Shown here: one piece after another, positions 1-7,635 of the stretch | Layout: the number at the start of each line of letters is the position of its first letter | How positions within the stretch are numbered: position 1 is the stretch's first letter | NCBI GenBank assembly: GCA_002337455.1 | Contig: DDGC01000010.1 | Coordinates: 1 to 14,951 of the forward strand | Length of the DNA: 14,951 bases | Direction of reading: 5' to 3' | Origin: Rhizobiales bacterium UBA1912 | Lineage (GTDB): Bacteria > Pseudomonadota > Alphaproteobacteria > Rhizobiales > Devosiaceae | The notes under the pieces: model-generated | The model's database searches: none | Seen by the model: the letters and a program-made list of their open reading frames with translations, nothing else | What the model was told of the DNA's origin: nothing | Made by a program: the position numbers and the translations under genes

Positions 1-509
1 ACCTCGATCGGCGTCACGATGGGGATGATGTAGCCCGGCACGCCCGAAGGCACGAAAAGTTTGAGGAATTTCGGCCCGTTCTTGATGAACCCGTAGGCCA
101 CCACAACGGTCATCACCAGCATGGCCAAGGCGAAAGTAACGATGATCTGGCTGGTGAAGGTATAGAAATACGGGATCATGCCGAACATGTTCCCGATGAA
201 GATGAAGGTAAACAGCGAGAACACGAAGGGGAAGAACTTCATCCCTTCCGAGCCCGCGCCACTTCGCACCATATTGGCCACAAACTCGTATGCCATCTCG
301 CTGGTCAGCTGCCAGCGGTTGGGAACCAGGCCGCGTCCGCGTGTGGAGAGGATAAGGTAGGCGCAGATCGTGATGGTGGTCAGCACCATGAACAGCGATG
401 AATTGGTAAACGAGAGCGCAATGCCGCTCCCCTCGGTGCCGTCGCCGCCGATGGTCCCGAAGGTGAAGATGTCATAGATGACAAACTGGTGAATCGGATC
501 GTTCGCCAA
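1..509 (-). CDS. atpB: F0F1 ATP synthase subunit a, N-terminal 169 residues (runs off left edge)
   Basis: Subunit a is the membrane stator half-channel through which protons reach the c-ring of ATP synthase. Only the N-terminal 169 residues lie in the window. The translation starts ANDPIHQFVIYDIF after the initiator, then has hydrophobic helices around residues 32-50 and 90-140 and ends in the subunit-a type stretch LFVPSGVPGYIIPIVTPIE. The essential arginine helix should be beyond the left edge. The start is TTG at 509. The codon TAA lies in frame two codons upstream, no ATG follows in the N-terminal region, and AGGGG sits about 9 nt upstream, so a non-ATG start seems forced. It follows atpI by 24 bp on the same strand, the usual alphaproteobacterial order. 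Identity is secure; the start is fairly secure. Confidence 0.95.
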   Translation of the reverse strand, partial: MANDPIHQFVIYDIFTFGTIGGDGTEGSGIALSFTNSSLFMVLTTITICAYLILSTRGRGLVPNRWQLTSEMAYEFVANMVRSGAGSEGMKFFPFVFSLFTFIFIGNMFGMIPYFYTFTSQIIVTFALAMLVMTVVVAYGFIKNGPKFLKLFVPSGVPGYIIPIVTPIE

Positions 510-533
510 GGTTTAAAGCCCCTATCTCGCCCT

Positions 534-905
534 TCAGTCCACACTATCCGCATCCGTGGATGCGGTCTTATCTGCATTCAGCTCAGCCACTACACGAGTG
601 ACATTCACAATTCCAGCGGCAAAGCCCACCATGAACATGATGAGCAGCGCCCATGGGCTGGTCCCTGCAAACATGTCGATCAGGTATCCGATACCTGACC
701 CCACAAGGATCGCCGCGACGAACTCGGCGCCAATGCGCAAACCGCGCGCCAGCGTCGACATGTCGCCCTGCCGGGATGCCTGCTGACTGCCATTGGCTGC
801 CGCACGCGCGTCCTGGGCTTTCCTGATCCGCGCCGCCAGTTCGGATGTCTCCGATTGACGCGGGGAAGTCCCTTTGGAAGCCGGTTTGTCGTCGGGATTG
901 GTCAC
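534..905 (-). CDS. atpI: ATP synthase accessory protein I
   Basis: This small membrane protein is encoded at the head of many F0 operons and is thought to help assemble the c-ring. The product is about 123 residues with a hydrophilic N-terminus, a charged stretch SELAARIRKAQ, and two membrane segments near residues 56-78 and 84-104 joined by a short FAGTSPW turn. The frame stays open upstream to 1004, but I place the start at the GTG at 905, where the protein reads (V)TNPDDKPASK. The reason is that a near-perfect promoter at 969-997 lies inside the extended frame, so its transcript would begin after the upstream start. GGAG and GGTGG lie 7-13 nt before the GTG. atpB follows after 24 bp. An alternative start at 1004 cannot be fully excluded. 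Confidence 0.88.
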   Translation of the reverse strand: MTNPDDKPASKGTSPRQSETSELAARIRKAQDARAAANGSQQASRQGDMSTLARGLRIGAEFVAAILVGSGIGYLIDMFAGTSPWALLIMFMVGFAAGIVNVTRVVAELNADKTASTDADSVD

Positions 906-968
906 TTTAAAACCACCGCTCCAGCCCAGCCGGACACCCGGCAAGAGGGTGCCTTCAAAGTCGCGCGC

Positions 969-997
969 ACCATAGTTGCGGCTCCCCACGGTGTCAA
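969..997 (-). promoter_or_regulatory. Sigma-70 type promoter of the atpI-atpB operon
   Basis: On the minus strand a perfect -35 TTGACA (992-997) is followed by a 17-bp spacer and a -10 TATGGT (969-974). Transcription would start near position 962, leaving a leader of roughly 57 nt before the GTG of atpI. The match and spacing are better than anything else seen in the window, which fits a housekeeping energy operon. No experimental start site is available here. Confidence 0.72.
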
Positions 998-1122
998 GCA
1001 GCATGGGTGGTCAAAAAATGACATAAAATCAATCGCTTAGGCGATATACAAGGGGGTGCGGCATCCCGTCAACTCTTCCATTATGGTGAGACAATGGCGA
1101 GGCAGGGGATTCTCTGGATCGC

Positions 1123-1497
1123 TTAGGCCGTGACGGCGAGCCCCAGCAGGCCACCGACGATTGCGATGTTCGACATGAAGACGCCGAAAAGGGCGGAGCG
1201 TTCCGGCTCGGCCTTGTCCCAGTAATTGACCAGCATGATCGTCGCCACAACCAAGAAAACGATCAGCCCAAGCGCCGAATAAGGCACGAAAAGGCCCAGT
1301 GCCAGCGTGACGCCGAGCACGACCTGATAGACCGATCCTGCGATCAGCACGGCTCTTGCTTGTGGCACGCCGCGGGCCTGCATGACGCCGGCGATCGGGT
1401 CGAGCGCCCAGAAGTGCCGCAATCCACCCACGATGAACAACGATCCCATCAGCAGACGGGCGACGATCAGGGCAGGGCCAGCCAACTGTTCCACCAT
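1123..1497 (-). CDS. DoxX family small membrane protein
   Basis: The product has 124 residues with four predicted membrane segments near residues 6-26, 49-69, 73-91 and 103-122, the length and layout of the DoxX/DoxD-like family. Early residues LIVARLLMGSLFIVGGLRHF resemble the family's first helix, and NYWDKAEPER sits in the loop before the last helix. DoxX-like proteins are inner-membrane proteins often linked to quinone or thiol redox, but the exact role is unknown. Its ATG shares one base with the smc stop (TGATG), and GAGG lies 7-9 nt upstream inside smc, which suggests translational coupling. It is the last gene of the run toward the atp operon. Confidence 0.85.
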   Translation of the reverse strand: MVEQLAGPALIVARLLMGSLFIVGGLRHFWALDPIAGVMQARGVPQARAVLIAGSVYQVVLGVTLALGLFVPYSALGLIVFLVVATIMLVNYWDKAEPERSALFGVFMSNIAIVGGLLGLAVTA

Positions 1498-4400
1498 CAG
1501 CTCGCCTCGAGAAAGGTTTCCGCCATGCGCAGATCGACCGAAACAAGCTGGCTCACCCCGCGTTCGGGCATCGTGACCCCGAACAGTCGGTCCATGCGGG
1601 CCATGGTGATGGGGTTGTGGGTGATGACCACAAAGCGGGTATCGGTGCGCTGGCGCATCGATTCCAAAAGATTGCAGAATCGCTCCACATTGGCGTCGTC
1701 GAGCGGCGCATCGACCTCGTCGAGCACGCAGATCGGGGCAGGATTGGTAAGAAACACCGCAAAGATCAGGCTCATTGCCGTCAGCGCCTGCTCGCCACCC
1801 GAAAGCAGCGTCATCGTCTGGGGCTTCTTGCCGGGCGGCTTGGCGATGATTTCGAGGCCCGCTTGCAGAGGGTCGTCGCTCTCAACGAACGTCAGTTCCG
1901 CCGTGCCGCCGCCAAACAGCGTGGTGAACAGGTCACGGAAGTGGTTGTTGACCTTCTCGAACGCCTCGTTGAGCCGCGCGCGGCCCTCGCGGTTGAGGTT
2001 GGAAATGCCGGTGCGCAACTTGGCGATCGCCGCGATCAGATCTTCGCGGTCGGCCACCATCTTGTCGAGCTTGTCCTGAACCTCCTCGGCCTCCTGCTCG
2101 GCCATCAGGTTGACCCCGCCCAGCCGCTCGCGCTCGGCCTTGAGCCGGTCGACGCGGGCCTCGGTGGCTGATTCTTCGGGCAGGGCGGCTTCGGGCTTGA
2201 TCCCGGCAGCTTCCGCCGTCTTGTCGGCGGAAATTCCAAGCGTTTCGGCGATCTGGCGCTCGATCTGCTGGCGGGTGGCGATGTTGCCCTTGAGCCGCTC
2301 TTCGACGCGCGCCATTTCGGCGCGGGTATCGGCCAGCCCTTCGGCAGCCAGCCGTGCAGCCTTGTCCGCCTCGCGAAACGCGCCTTGCGCCTCGTTCAAT
2401 TTGTCCGAAGCACGCTTGCGGGCATATTCGGCATCTTCGATCTGGTCTTCGAGTTCGGCGCGCTTGAGATCGAAGGCATCGGGGGTCGCATTGAGTTCGG
2501 AAATCTGGGCTTCGATTTCGCCTTTCCGGCGCTCGAGCGTTTCGATCTGGCTCTGCGCACCGGCGCGCCGCCGCTGCCAGCTTTCCAGTTCTTGCCCGAT
2601 TCGCGACAGCCGCGAGGTTCGCATCTGCGACGCGCTTTCAAACCCGGCCAGCCGCACCCGCGCCTGCTCGGCTGCCTCGCGCAAATTGGCAAGCGCCCGC
2701 TGGCGCATTTCGGCCTCGCGTACGGCGTCGCCCTCGGCCCCGAGTTCTTCCAGAGCCGCCTGCGCCTCTTCCGCAATGGCAATGGCTTCAGCCAGATTTT
2801 CCTCGATCCGCGCCCGAGATTCGGCCAATGCCGTGCGACGAGCGGTCAACTCCGCGAGATTTTTCTGTGCCGCATCGACGCCGGCCTGCGCCGCTGCGAT
2901 CCCCCGCTGCGCGTCCCGCCAGGCGCTCCGGCGGGCGATTTCAGCTTCCCGAGCGGCCTCAACCCGGGTCCGCAAACCCGAGATTGTTGCTTGAGCTTCG
3001 TTGCGCGCCCCGCGCAATCCGGTGATCTCGCTATCGAGTTCGGCAAGCCGGTTGCGCTGGGCCAGCCTTTGCGCTGCCGCGCTGGGCGCGTCCGGCTTTG
3101 CAACGAACCCGTCCCAGCGCCACAGCCCGCCATCGGCGCTAACCAGCCGCTGCCCCGGCTTGAGCAGGGCCATCAGCCGTGCGCCGTCCGCGGCACTATC
3201 GACAATGCCAATTTGATCGAGGCGGCGTTTGAGCAGATGTGTGCCCGAAACTTGGCTCGAAAGCGCGGTCACGCCCTCGGGCAGCGCTGGATCGTTCGGT
3301 CCCGCGCTCTCTGTCCAATAAAGCGGAGCCGCTGTATCGTCGGAGGCTTCAAGATCATCGCCCAGCGCGGCGCCAAGCGCGGTTTCCATGCCCGGCGCCA
3401 CTCGCAGCGCATCGACAATCGCCGGCCACAGCGATCCGCCGTCGACGTTGAGTACGCGAGCCAGCGTTTCGGCCTCGCTTTCGAGCCGGTTGAGCCTGCC
3501 TTCCATATCGGCAAGCTGCGGCTGGGCGCCCTCAAGCGCGGAAACCGCTTCTGCTGTTTCGATCTCGGCGGTTTCCACTTCTGCTTCCGCAACGGCGAAA
3601 GCCTCGAGGACCTCGTCGAGCGCAGCCTGGCGCTCCGCAACCGTGTGATCGGCCGCCAGGCTCTCTTCAAGCGCCGCGACATCGCGAGTGATATCGGTTT
3701 GCTGGGTTTGCAGCCGTGCGACGCGCTGACCTGCCTCTTCGGCGGCACGGGTCGCCTGCGTGCGTTGCGCGCGTATCGCCGCGACCGCATCGGCAGCCGA
3801 GCGGGCCGCAGCTTCCGCCTCATCGAGCGCCGCGCGCGCCTCGTCAGCCTGCGCGCGGGCCATTTCGCTGGCTTCACTTTCCGCTTCTGCCGCTTCGGCA
3901 AGTTCGACCCGCTCGCCTTCAAGCGTTTCGATCAGCCCTTCGCTGTCTCCTATCAGCGTCGTCTCGCGGGCAATGTCGGTATCGATCTGCTTGAGCCGGT
4001 CATCGAGTTCGGCGCGTCGCGAATTGGCCCGCCGCAACTCGTCCTCAAGCTGCCCGCGCAAAATGGTGAGCCGCTGCAACACGGCCCCCGCCGCCGCATC
4101 GGCATCACGCAGAGGCTGCAGTTCGGCATCCATCGCCTCGACCAGCTTCTTGGCCTGGTGTTCGAGATGGGAGGCGTCTGCCAACTGGCTTATCAACCGG
4201 CCCTGCTGCGCCTCGGTTTCCTTTTCAGCATAGCGCGTCTTGACCCAGCGGATATGATAAAGCGTCGCCTCGGCCCGCCTTATGTCACCCGACAGGGCGC
4301 GGTAGCGTGTCGCCTGCCGCGCCTGACGCTTGAGCGTTTCAAGCTGCACTTCGACCTGGGCGATGATGTCATCGACCCGTTCGAGGTTCTGTTCGGCCGC

Positions 4401-4955
4401 CCGCAACCGCAGTTCGGCCTCGTGCCGACGCGAATGAAGGCCCGAAATTCCAGCCGCTTCTTCGAGCAGCGCGCGGCGCTGGGTCGGCTTGGCGGCAATG
4501 AGCTCCCCGATCTGGCCCTGTCGCACAAGGGCCGGGGAGTGCGCGCCGGTCGAAGCGTCGGCGAACATCAACTGCACATCACGGGCCCGCACGTCCCGCC
4601 CGTTTATGCGATAGACCGAGCCCTGCTCGCGCTCAATGCGGCGGGATATCTCTATGGTGTCGGCTGTGTTGAAGGCCTGCGGCGCCGTGCGGTCGGAATT
4701 GTCGAGAACGACAGTGACTTCGGCTGAGTTCCGGGCCGGACGGTTGCCCGAGCCCGAAAAGATAACGTCATCCATGCCCGAGGCGCGCATGGCCTTGTAC
4801 GAACTTTCGCCCATCACCCAGCGCAGGGCTTCAACGAGGTTCGATTTTCCGCACCCGTTGGGCCCGACGACCCCGGTTATGCCGGGTTCGAGAACCAGTT
4901 CGACGGGATCGGTGAAGGATTTGAAGCCCAGGAGCTTGAGGCGCGAAAATTTCAT
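1497..4955 (-). CDS. smc: Chromosome segregation ATPase SMC
   Basis: SMC is a ring-forming ATPase that, with ScpA and ScpB, compacts and helps segregate the chromosome. The 1152 residues match bacterial SMC length. The N-terminal head has Walker A GPNGCGKS at 31-38. Long Ala/Glu/Arg-rich coiled coils run about 170-500 and 625-1000 around a globular hinge at about 503-620. The C-terminal head carries the ABC signature LSGGEQ at 1051-1056, Walker B and D-loop ICVLDEVDAPLDD from 1075, with catalytic E1080, and a switch histidine in VVITHN near 1113. All catalytic motifs are intact. The ATG at 4955 has GAGG a few bases upstream. It lies 24 bp after the DsbA-like gene and overlaps the DoxX gene by one base, so the three are probably one transcript. 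scpA and scpB are not in the window. Confidence 0.98.
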   Translation of the reverse strand: MKFSRLKLLGFKSFTDPVELVLEPGITGVVGPNGCGKSNLVEALRWVMGESSYKAMRASGMDDVIFSGSGNRPARNSAEVTVVLDNSDRTAPQAFNTADTIEISRRIEREQGSVYRINGRDVRARDVQLMFADASTGAHSPALVRQGQIGELIAAKPTQRRALLEEAAGISGLHSRRHEAELRLRAAEQNLERVDDIIAQVEVQLETLKRQARQATRYRALSGDIRRAEATLYHIRWVKTRYAEKETEAQQGRLISQLADASHLEHQAKKLVEAMDAELQPLRDADAAAGAVLQRLTILRGQLEDELRRANSRRAELDDRLKQIDTDIARETTLIGDSEGLIETLEGERVELAEAAEAESEASEMARAQADEARAALDEAEAAARSAADAVAAIRAQRTQATRAAEEAGQRVARLQTQQTDITRDVAALEESLAADHTVAERQAALDEVLEAFAVAEAEVETAEIETAEAVSALEGAQPQLADMEGRLNRLESEAETLARVLNVDGGSLWPAIVDALRVAPGMETALGAALGDDLEASDDTAAPLYWTESAGPNDPALPEGVTALSSQVSGTHLLKRRLDQIGIVDSAADGARLMALLKPGQRLVSADGGLWRWDGFVAKPDAPSAAAQRLAQRNRLAELDSEITGLRGARNEAQATISGLRTRVEAAREAEIARRSAWRDAQRGIAAAQAGVDAAQKNLAELTARRTALAESRARIEENLAEAIAIAEEAQAALEELGAEGDAVREAEMRQRALANLREAAEQARVRLAGFESASQMRTSRLSRIGQELESWQRRRAGAQSQIETLERRKGEIEAQISELNATPDAFDLKRAELEDQIEDAEYARKRASDKLNEAQGAFREADKAARLAAEGLADTRAEMARVEERLKGNIATRQQIERQIAETLGISADKTAEAAGIKPEAALPEESATEARVDRLKAERERLGGVNLMAEQEAEEVQDKLDKMVADREDLIAAIAKLRTGISNLNREGRARLNEAFEKVNNHFRDLFTTLFGGGTAELTFVESDDPLQAGLEIIAKPPGKKPQTMTLLSGGEQALTAMSLIFAVFLTNPAPICVLDEVDAPLDDANVERFCNLLESMRQRTDTRFVVITHNPITMARMDRLFGVTMPERGVSQLVSVDLRMAETFLEAS

Positions 4956-4979
4956 TCCGCGCCTCGAAGAGGAGCAGAA

Positions 4980-5693
4980 CTAGAGGCGATTCTCGATTTC
5001 GGCTGAAAGCCCTGCATAATCGGGTGTGCCCTCGAACCTGTCCCCATTAATGTAGAAAGTCGGCGTGCCCTGCAGTCCAAAATCGTTGAGTGCCTGCTCA
5101 CGTGTCGCTTCGATAGCAGCCAACATTTCCTGGTCGGTCAAGACTTCCTCGAACCTTTCCTGTGTAAACCCGAACTGTTCTGCGATTTCGAAGATCGCCT
5201 GACGCGGGTTTTCACTCGCTGCCCACACCGTCTGGGTGTCGAAATAGGCCCCGATAACCTCGTTGTATTGCTCGCCGGCCGCTTCGGCGACCATGAAAAC
5301 GGCGAGATCGAGCACGTTGCGGCGGAAGGGGCGCTGGATGAAGCGGATCTTGCCGGTCTCGATGTATTCTTCTTCCAGTTGGGGGAGAGCACCGGCGTGG
5401 AAGGCGGCACAGTGCGGGCAGGTGGGGGAGATATATTCGACCACAGTCACGCTCGCATCGACGCCGCCCATCGGGCGGTCGGCCAGGGGGGGATTGTTGA
5501 TCGCGTCGCCATTGATCGGTTCGATCGCCGATCCGTCATAGAGCGCCACGTCGCCATCGGCCATGGGCTCGGCGTCGTTGACGACATTGGCCGTGACTTC
5601 AGCCTCGGCACTGGAGTCGCTGCATCCGTAGATGAGCGTGGCGAGCCCGACGCTGGACCCCGCGAGCAACAGGTTTCTGCGATTAAGCGACAA
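4980..5693 (-). CDS. DsbA-like thiol:disulfide oxidoreductase, exported
   Basis: This is a thioredoxin-fold protein of the DsbA/DsbG group (237 residues) expected to act on thiols in the periplasm. The active site CPHC is at residues 92-95 in YISPTCPHCAAFH, and the cis-proline loop GTPTFYI has Pro211. The N-terminus MSLNRRNLLLAG has a twin-arginine pair followed by a hydrophobic stretch and LIYGC, with Cys24. It may be a Tat substrate and possibly a lipoprotein, although Tyr at -2 is not a standard lipobox residue. The start is TTG at 5693, supported by an ideal AAGGAG (5701-5706) seven bases upstream and no competing ATG. The gene sits between the DUF721 gene (139-bp gap) and smc (24-bp gap). 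It could oxidise or isomerise substrates; the sequence does not decide which. Confidence 0.9.
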   Translation of the reverse strand: MSLNRRNLLLAGSSVGLATLIYGCSDSSAEAEVTANVVNDAEPMADGDVALYDGSAIEPINGDAINNPPLADRPMGGVDASVTVVEYISPTCPHCAAFHAGALPQLEEEYIETGKIRFIQRPFRRNVLDLAVFMVAEAAGEQYNEVIGAYFDTQTVWAASENPRQAIFEIAEQFGFTQERFEEVLTDQEMLAAIEATREQALNDFGLQGTPTFYINGDRFEGTPDYAGLSAEIENRL

Positions 5694-5832
5694 TGGTTGG
5701 CTCCTTAATGTCTCAACAAATTATGGAGCACACTACACGGGGCGAATCCGGCGGCAAGGGGGCAAGACGTTCACATGCCGGTGAAATCGGCCATAAAACG
5801 CCCGGTCATCCCCTCCGCAGGGCAGGAGGCGA

Positions 5833-6336
5833 CTATCTGCCCCGTTTCCCCAGAACACCGCGCCCCAGTTTCTCCAGCGCTTCGCGCAGCCCCTCATCTT
5901 CGATGGCGCCCGTTTGCGCCCTTATGCTGTCAATCGCGGCACGCGGCAATTGTCGCGGCGGCGCGGGGCGCTTGGGATCAGCCGTCAGCGGCATTGGCGA
6001 AAGGCGGACCGACCCCACGATCAGATAGCCGAAATAGCGGTTTATGGCCGAAGCAATGGCCTGCCCTTCATGGGTCAGCGCCAGTCCGTGGCCCTCAAGG
6101 CACCGCAGATGCAATATCGCCCCTTCAGGATCGGGACGGTCGCGGCGCGGCCACACCAATTTGTCGGGCATGGAAATCTTGTCCCAGGGTGGCGGCGCGA
6201 TGGTTTGCCAATGGGCGATCAGGTCCCGGCCCGCAAATCCGCGCTTTTTCAGCGCTGGATCGAGCGTCTTGCCGATCATGTCGCCCAGTTGCACAGTGCG
6301 ATTGCTGCGCTTTGGCGTTGAAGATTTGCTGGCCAT
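5833..6336 (-). CDS. DUF721 family protein, candidate DciA-type replicative helicase loader
   Basis: The product has 167 residues from the ATG at 6336. After a basic N-terminus (MASKSSTPKRSNRT) comes a DUF721-like domain: a helix around VQLGDMIGKTLDPAL, the conserved tryptophan region IAHWQTIAPPPWDKISMP, a strand region AILHLRCLEGHGLAL, and a helix plus strand INRYFGYLIVGSVRL. The C-terminus is Pro/Arg-rich. DUF721 proteins include DciA, which helps load the DnaB helicase in bacteria without DnaC or DnaI; applying that role here is inference. The frame is open to 6504, but that would overlap the divergent mutY, so the ATG at 6336 is preferred. AAAGGA lies 13 nt upstream, rather far. An in-frame ATT closer to it is a possible alternative start. 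Confidence 0.82.
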   Translation of the reverse strand: MASKSSTPKRSNRTVQLGDMIGKTLDPALKKRGFAGRDLIAHWQTIAPPPWDKISMPDKLVWPRRDRPDPEGAILHLRCLEGHGLALTHEGQAIASAINRYFGYLIVGSVRLSPMPLTADPKRPAPPRQLPRAAIDSIRAQTGAIEDEGLREALEKLGRGVLGKRGR

Positions 6337-6374
6337 GCTTGCGCCAATGTCCTTTGGCTCTGTAGGGGATTGAT

Positions 6375-7433
6375 ATGGCCCAGATCGCTTCAGCGCAACA
6401 CTCCCCAATTGATACAGATGCCGTGCTTGCCTGGTATGATCGCCACGCGCGCGATTTGCCTTGGCGCGTTTCGCCAGCCGAGCGGGCCCGAGGCACAAGG
6501 CCAAACCCCTATTTCGTCTGGCTGAGCGAGATCATGCTCCAGCAGACGACAATCGCCGCCGTGCGAAAATATTTTGCGGCCTTCATCACCCTCTGGCCCA
6601 CGGTCCATGATCTGGCCGCCGCTCCGCTCGATGACGTGCTCGTGCAATGGGCCGGCCTTGGCTACTACGCCCGCGCGAGAAACCTCCACGCCTGTGCCGT
6701 CGCGGTGATGGGCCATCATGGCGGCGTGTTCCCCACAACGGCCGCCGCCTTGCGTGATCTCCCGGGCATTGGCGATTACACCAGTGCAGCCATCGCCGCC
6801 ATTTGCCATGATGAAGCCGTCGCCGTGGTGGACGGCAATGTCGATCGTGTGGTCGCCCGCTATCTCGCGCTGCCTAGGCCGGTGCGTGAGGAAAAGCCGC
6901 TGGTCCGAGCCACGGTGCAACACGCCGTGCCAAAGCGTGCTGGCGATTTTGCCCAGGCCATGATGGATCTGGGCGCCACGATCTGCGCCCCGCGCCGTGC
7001 CAACTGTCTTTTGTGCCCGCTTGAACCGGGCTGCCTGGGCACCAAAACCGGCAACCCGCTGGCGTTTCCGGTCCCGCCGGTAAAGGCGGCGCGACCCACG
7101 CGATACGGCCATGCCTTCGTTATCCGCCATCCCGAGGGCAAGGTCCTCCTTCGCCAGCGCGGTCCAAAGGGCATGTTGGCCAAGATGACCGAAGTCCCCG
7201 GCAGCGCGTGGACCGTTACCCAGCCAATTGTCTCGTTTCCCTTCACCGGAGGATGGCACGAGGCTGGCGAGGTCAACCACACCTTCACCCATTTCCACCT
7301 CACGCTCACCGTCTGGTCGATCACAGCCGATAACCCGCTCGACGAGGGTTGGTGGGCGGAGGAGGTGATGTTGGATCGCGAAGCCCTGCCCAGCCTGTTC
7401 CGCAAGGTTCTCAAGGCCGGTGGTGTCGCGTAA
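6375..7433 (+). CDS. mutY: A/G-specific adenine glycosylase MutY
   Basis: MutY removes adenine mispaired with 8-oxoguanine in base-excision repair. In the 352 residues, SEIMLQQT carries the catalytic Glu52, the helix-hairpin-helix LPGIGDYTSAAI spans 129-140, and VVDGNVDRVVAR carries the catalytic Asp153. The [4Fe-4S] ligands Cys204, 211, 214 and 220 have the expected x6-x2-x5 spacing. The C-terminal NUDIX-like domain that reads 8-oxoG is present, with its conserved Phe-Thr-His at 304-306 in NHTFTHFHL. The protein appears complete and active. The ATG at 6375 follows AGGGG at a good distance. It diverges from the DUF721 gene with 38 bp between starts and converges on ccrM. Confidence 0.97.
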   Translation: MAQIASAQHSPIDTDAVLAWYDRHARDLPWRVSPAERARGTRPNPYFVWLSEIMLQQTTIAAVRKYFAAFITLWPTVHDLAAAPLDDVLVQWAGLGYYARARNLHACAVAVMGHHGGVFPTTAAALRDLPGIGDYTSAAIAAICHDEAVAVVDGNVDRVVARYLALPRPVREEKPLVRATVQHAVPKRAGDFAQAMMDLGATICAPRRANCLLCPLEPGCLGTKTGNPLAFPVPPVKAARPTRYGHAFVIRHPEGKVLLRQRGPKGMLAKMTEVPGSAWTVTQPIVSFPFTGGWHEAGEVNHTFTHFHLTLTVWSITADNPLDEGWWAEEVMLDREALPSLFRKVLKAGGVA

Positions 7434-7577
7434 CCCGGCCCATGAGATAGCTTGGACGAGTGAAGCGAGGACCCCGGCCAACTTTTTGGCCGCGCCGTCG
7501 CAGGCGCAACGAAGAGCATAGGCGCGGTCTTAGCGCCGTCATGCTCGAAGTGGTGCGCGCCGTGGGACAGAAAAACC
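7434..7577. other. Non-coding stretch between convergent mutY and ccrM
   Basis: No gene is supported here. A hairpin with 7-bp arms (CGGCCAA / TTGGCCG, 7475-7481 and 7486-7492, 4-nt loop) lies about 40 nt after the mutY stop, but it lacks a T-tract on the plus strand, so it is only a weak candidate 3' end for mutY. The rest is GC-rich and includes GCGCCGTCATGCTCGA, which looks like a fragment of a dispersed extragenic repeat. Deciding that needs a genome-wide search. The right end merges into the ccrM terminator. Confidence 0.4.
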
Positions 7578-7606
7578 AAAAAAAAGCCCCCGGCAAAACC
7601 GGGGGC
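7578..7606 (-). terminator. Rho-independent terminator of ccrM
   Basis: On the minus strand an 8-bp GC stem (GCCCCCGG / CCGGGGGC, 7586-7593 and 7599-7606) with a 5-nt TTTTG loop is followed by eight T residues (7585-7578) and another T-run. It begins 30 bp past the ccrM stop. It is the clearest intrinsic terminator in the window. On the plus strand the A-run precedes the stem, so it would not work well for mutY. Confidence 0.9.
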
Positions 7607-7635
7607 CAGAATGCCTGACTGATTGGAGGTCGAAA

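Noticed and set aside
1018..1045. Possible terminator after the DoxX gene (ATCGC/GCGAT hairpin, then TTTTA)
   Set aside because: The stem is only 5 bp and the T-run is interrupted and offset, too weak to call.
2385..4727. 780-codon open frame on the plus strand opposite smc
   Set aside because: It is antisense to a complete SMC protein, its translation is low-complexity Arg/Phe/Leu-rich with no recognisable domain, and it reflects the GC-rich codon pattern of smc.
6390..7481. 363-codon minus-strand frame opposite mutY
   Set aside because: MutY is complete with all catalytic and cluster residues; the antisense product shows nothing recognisable.
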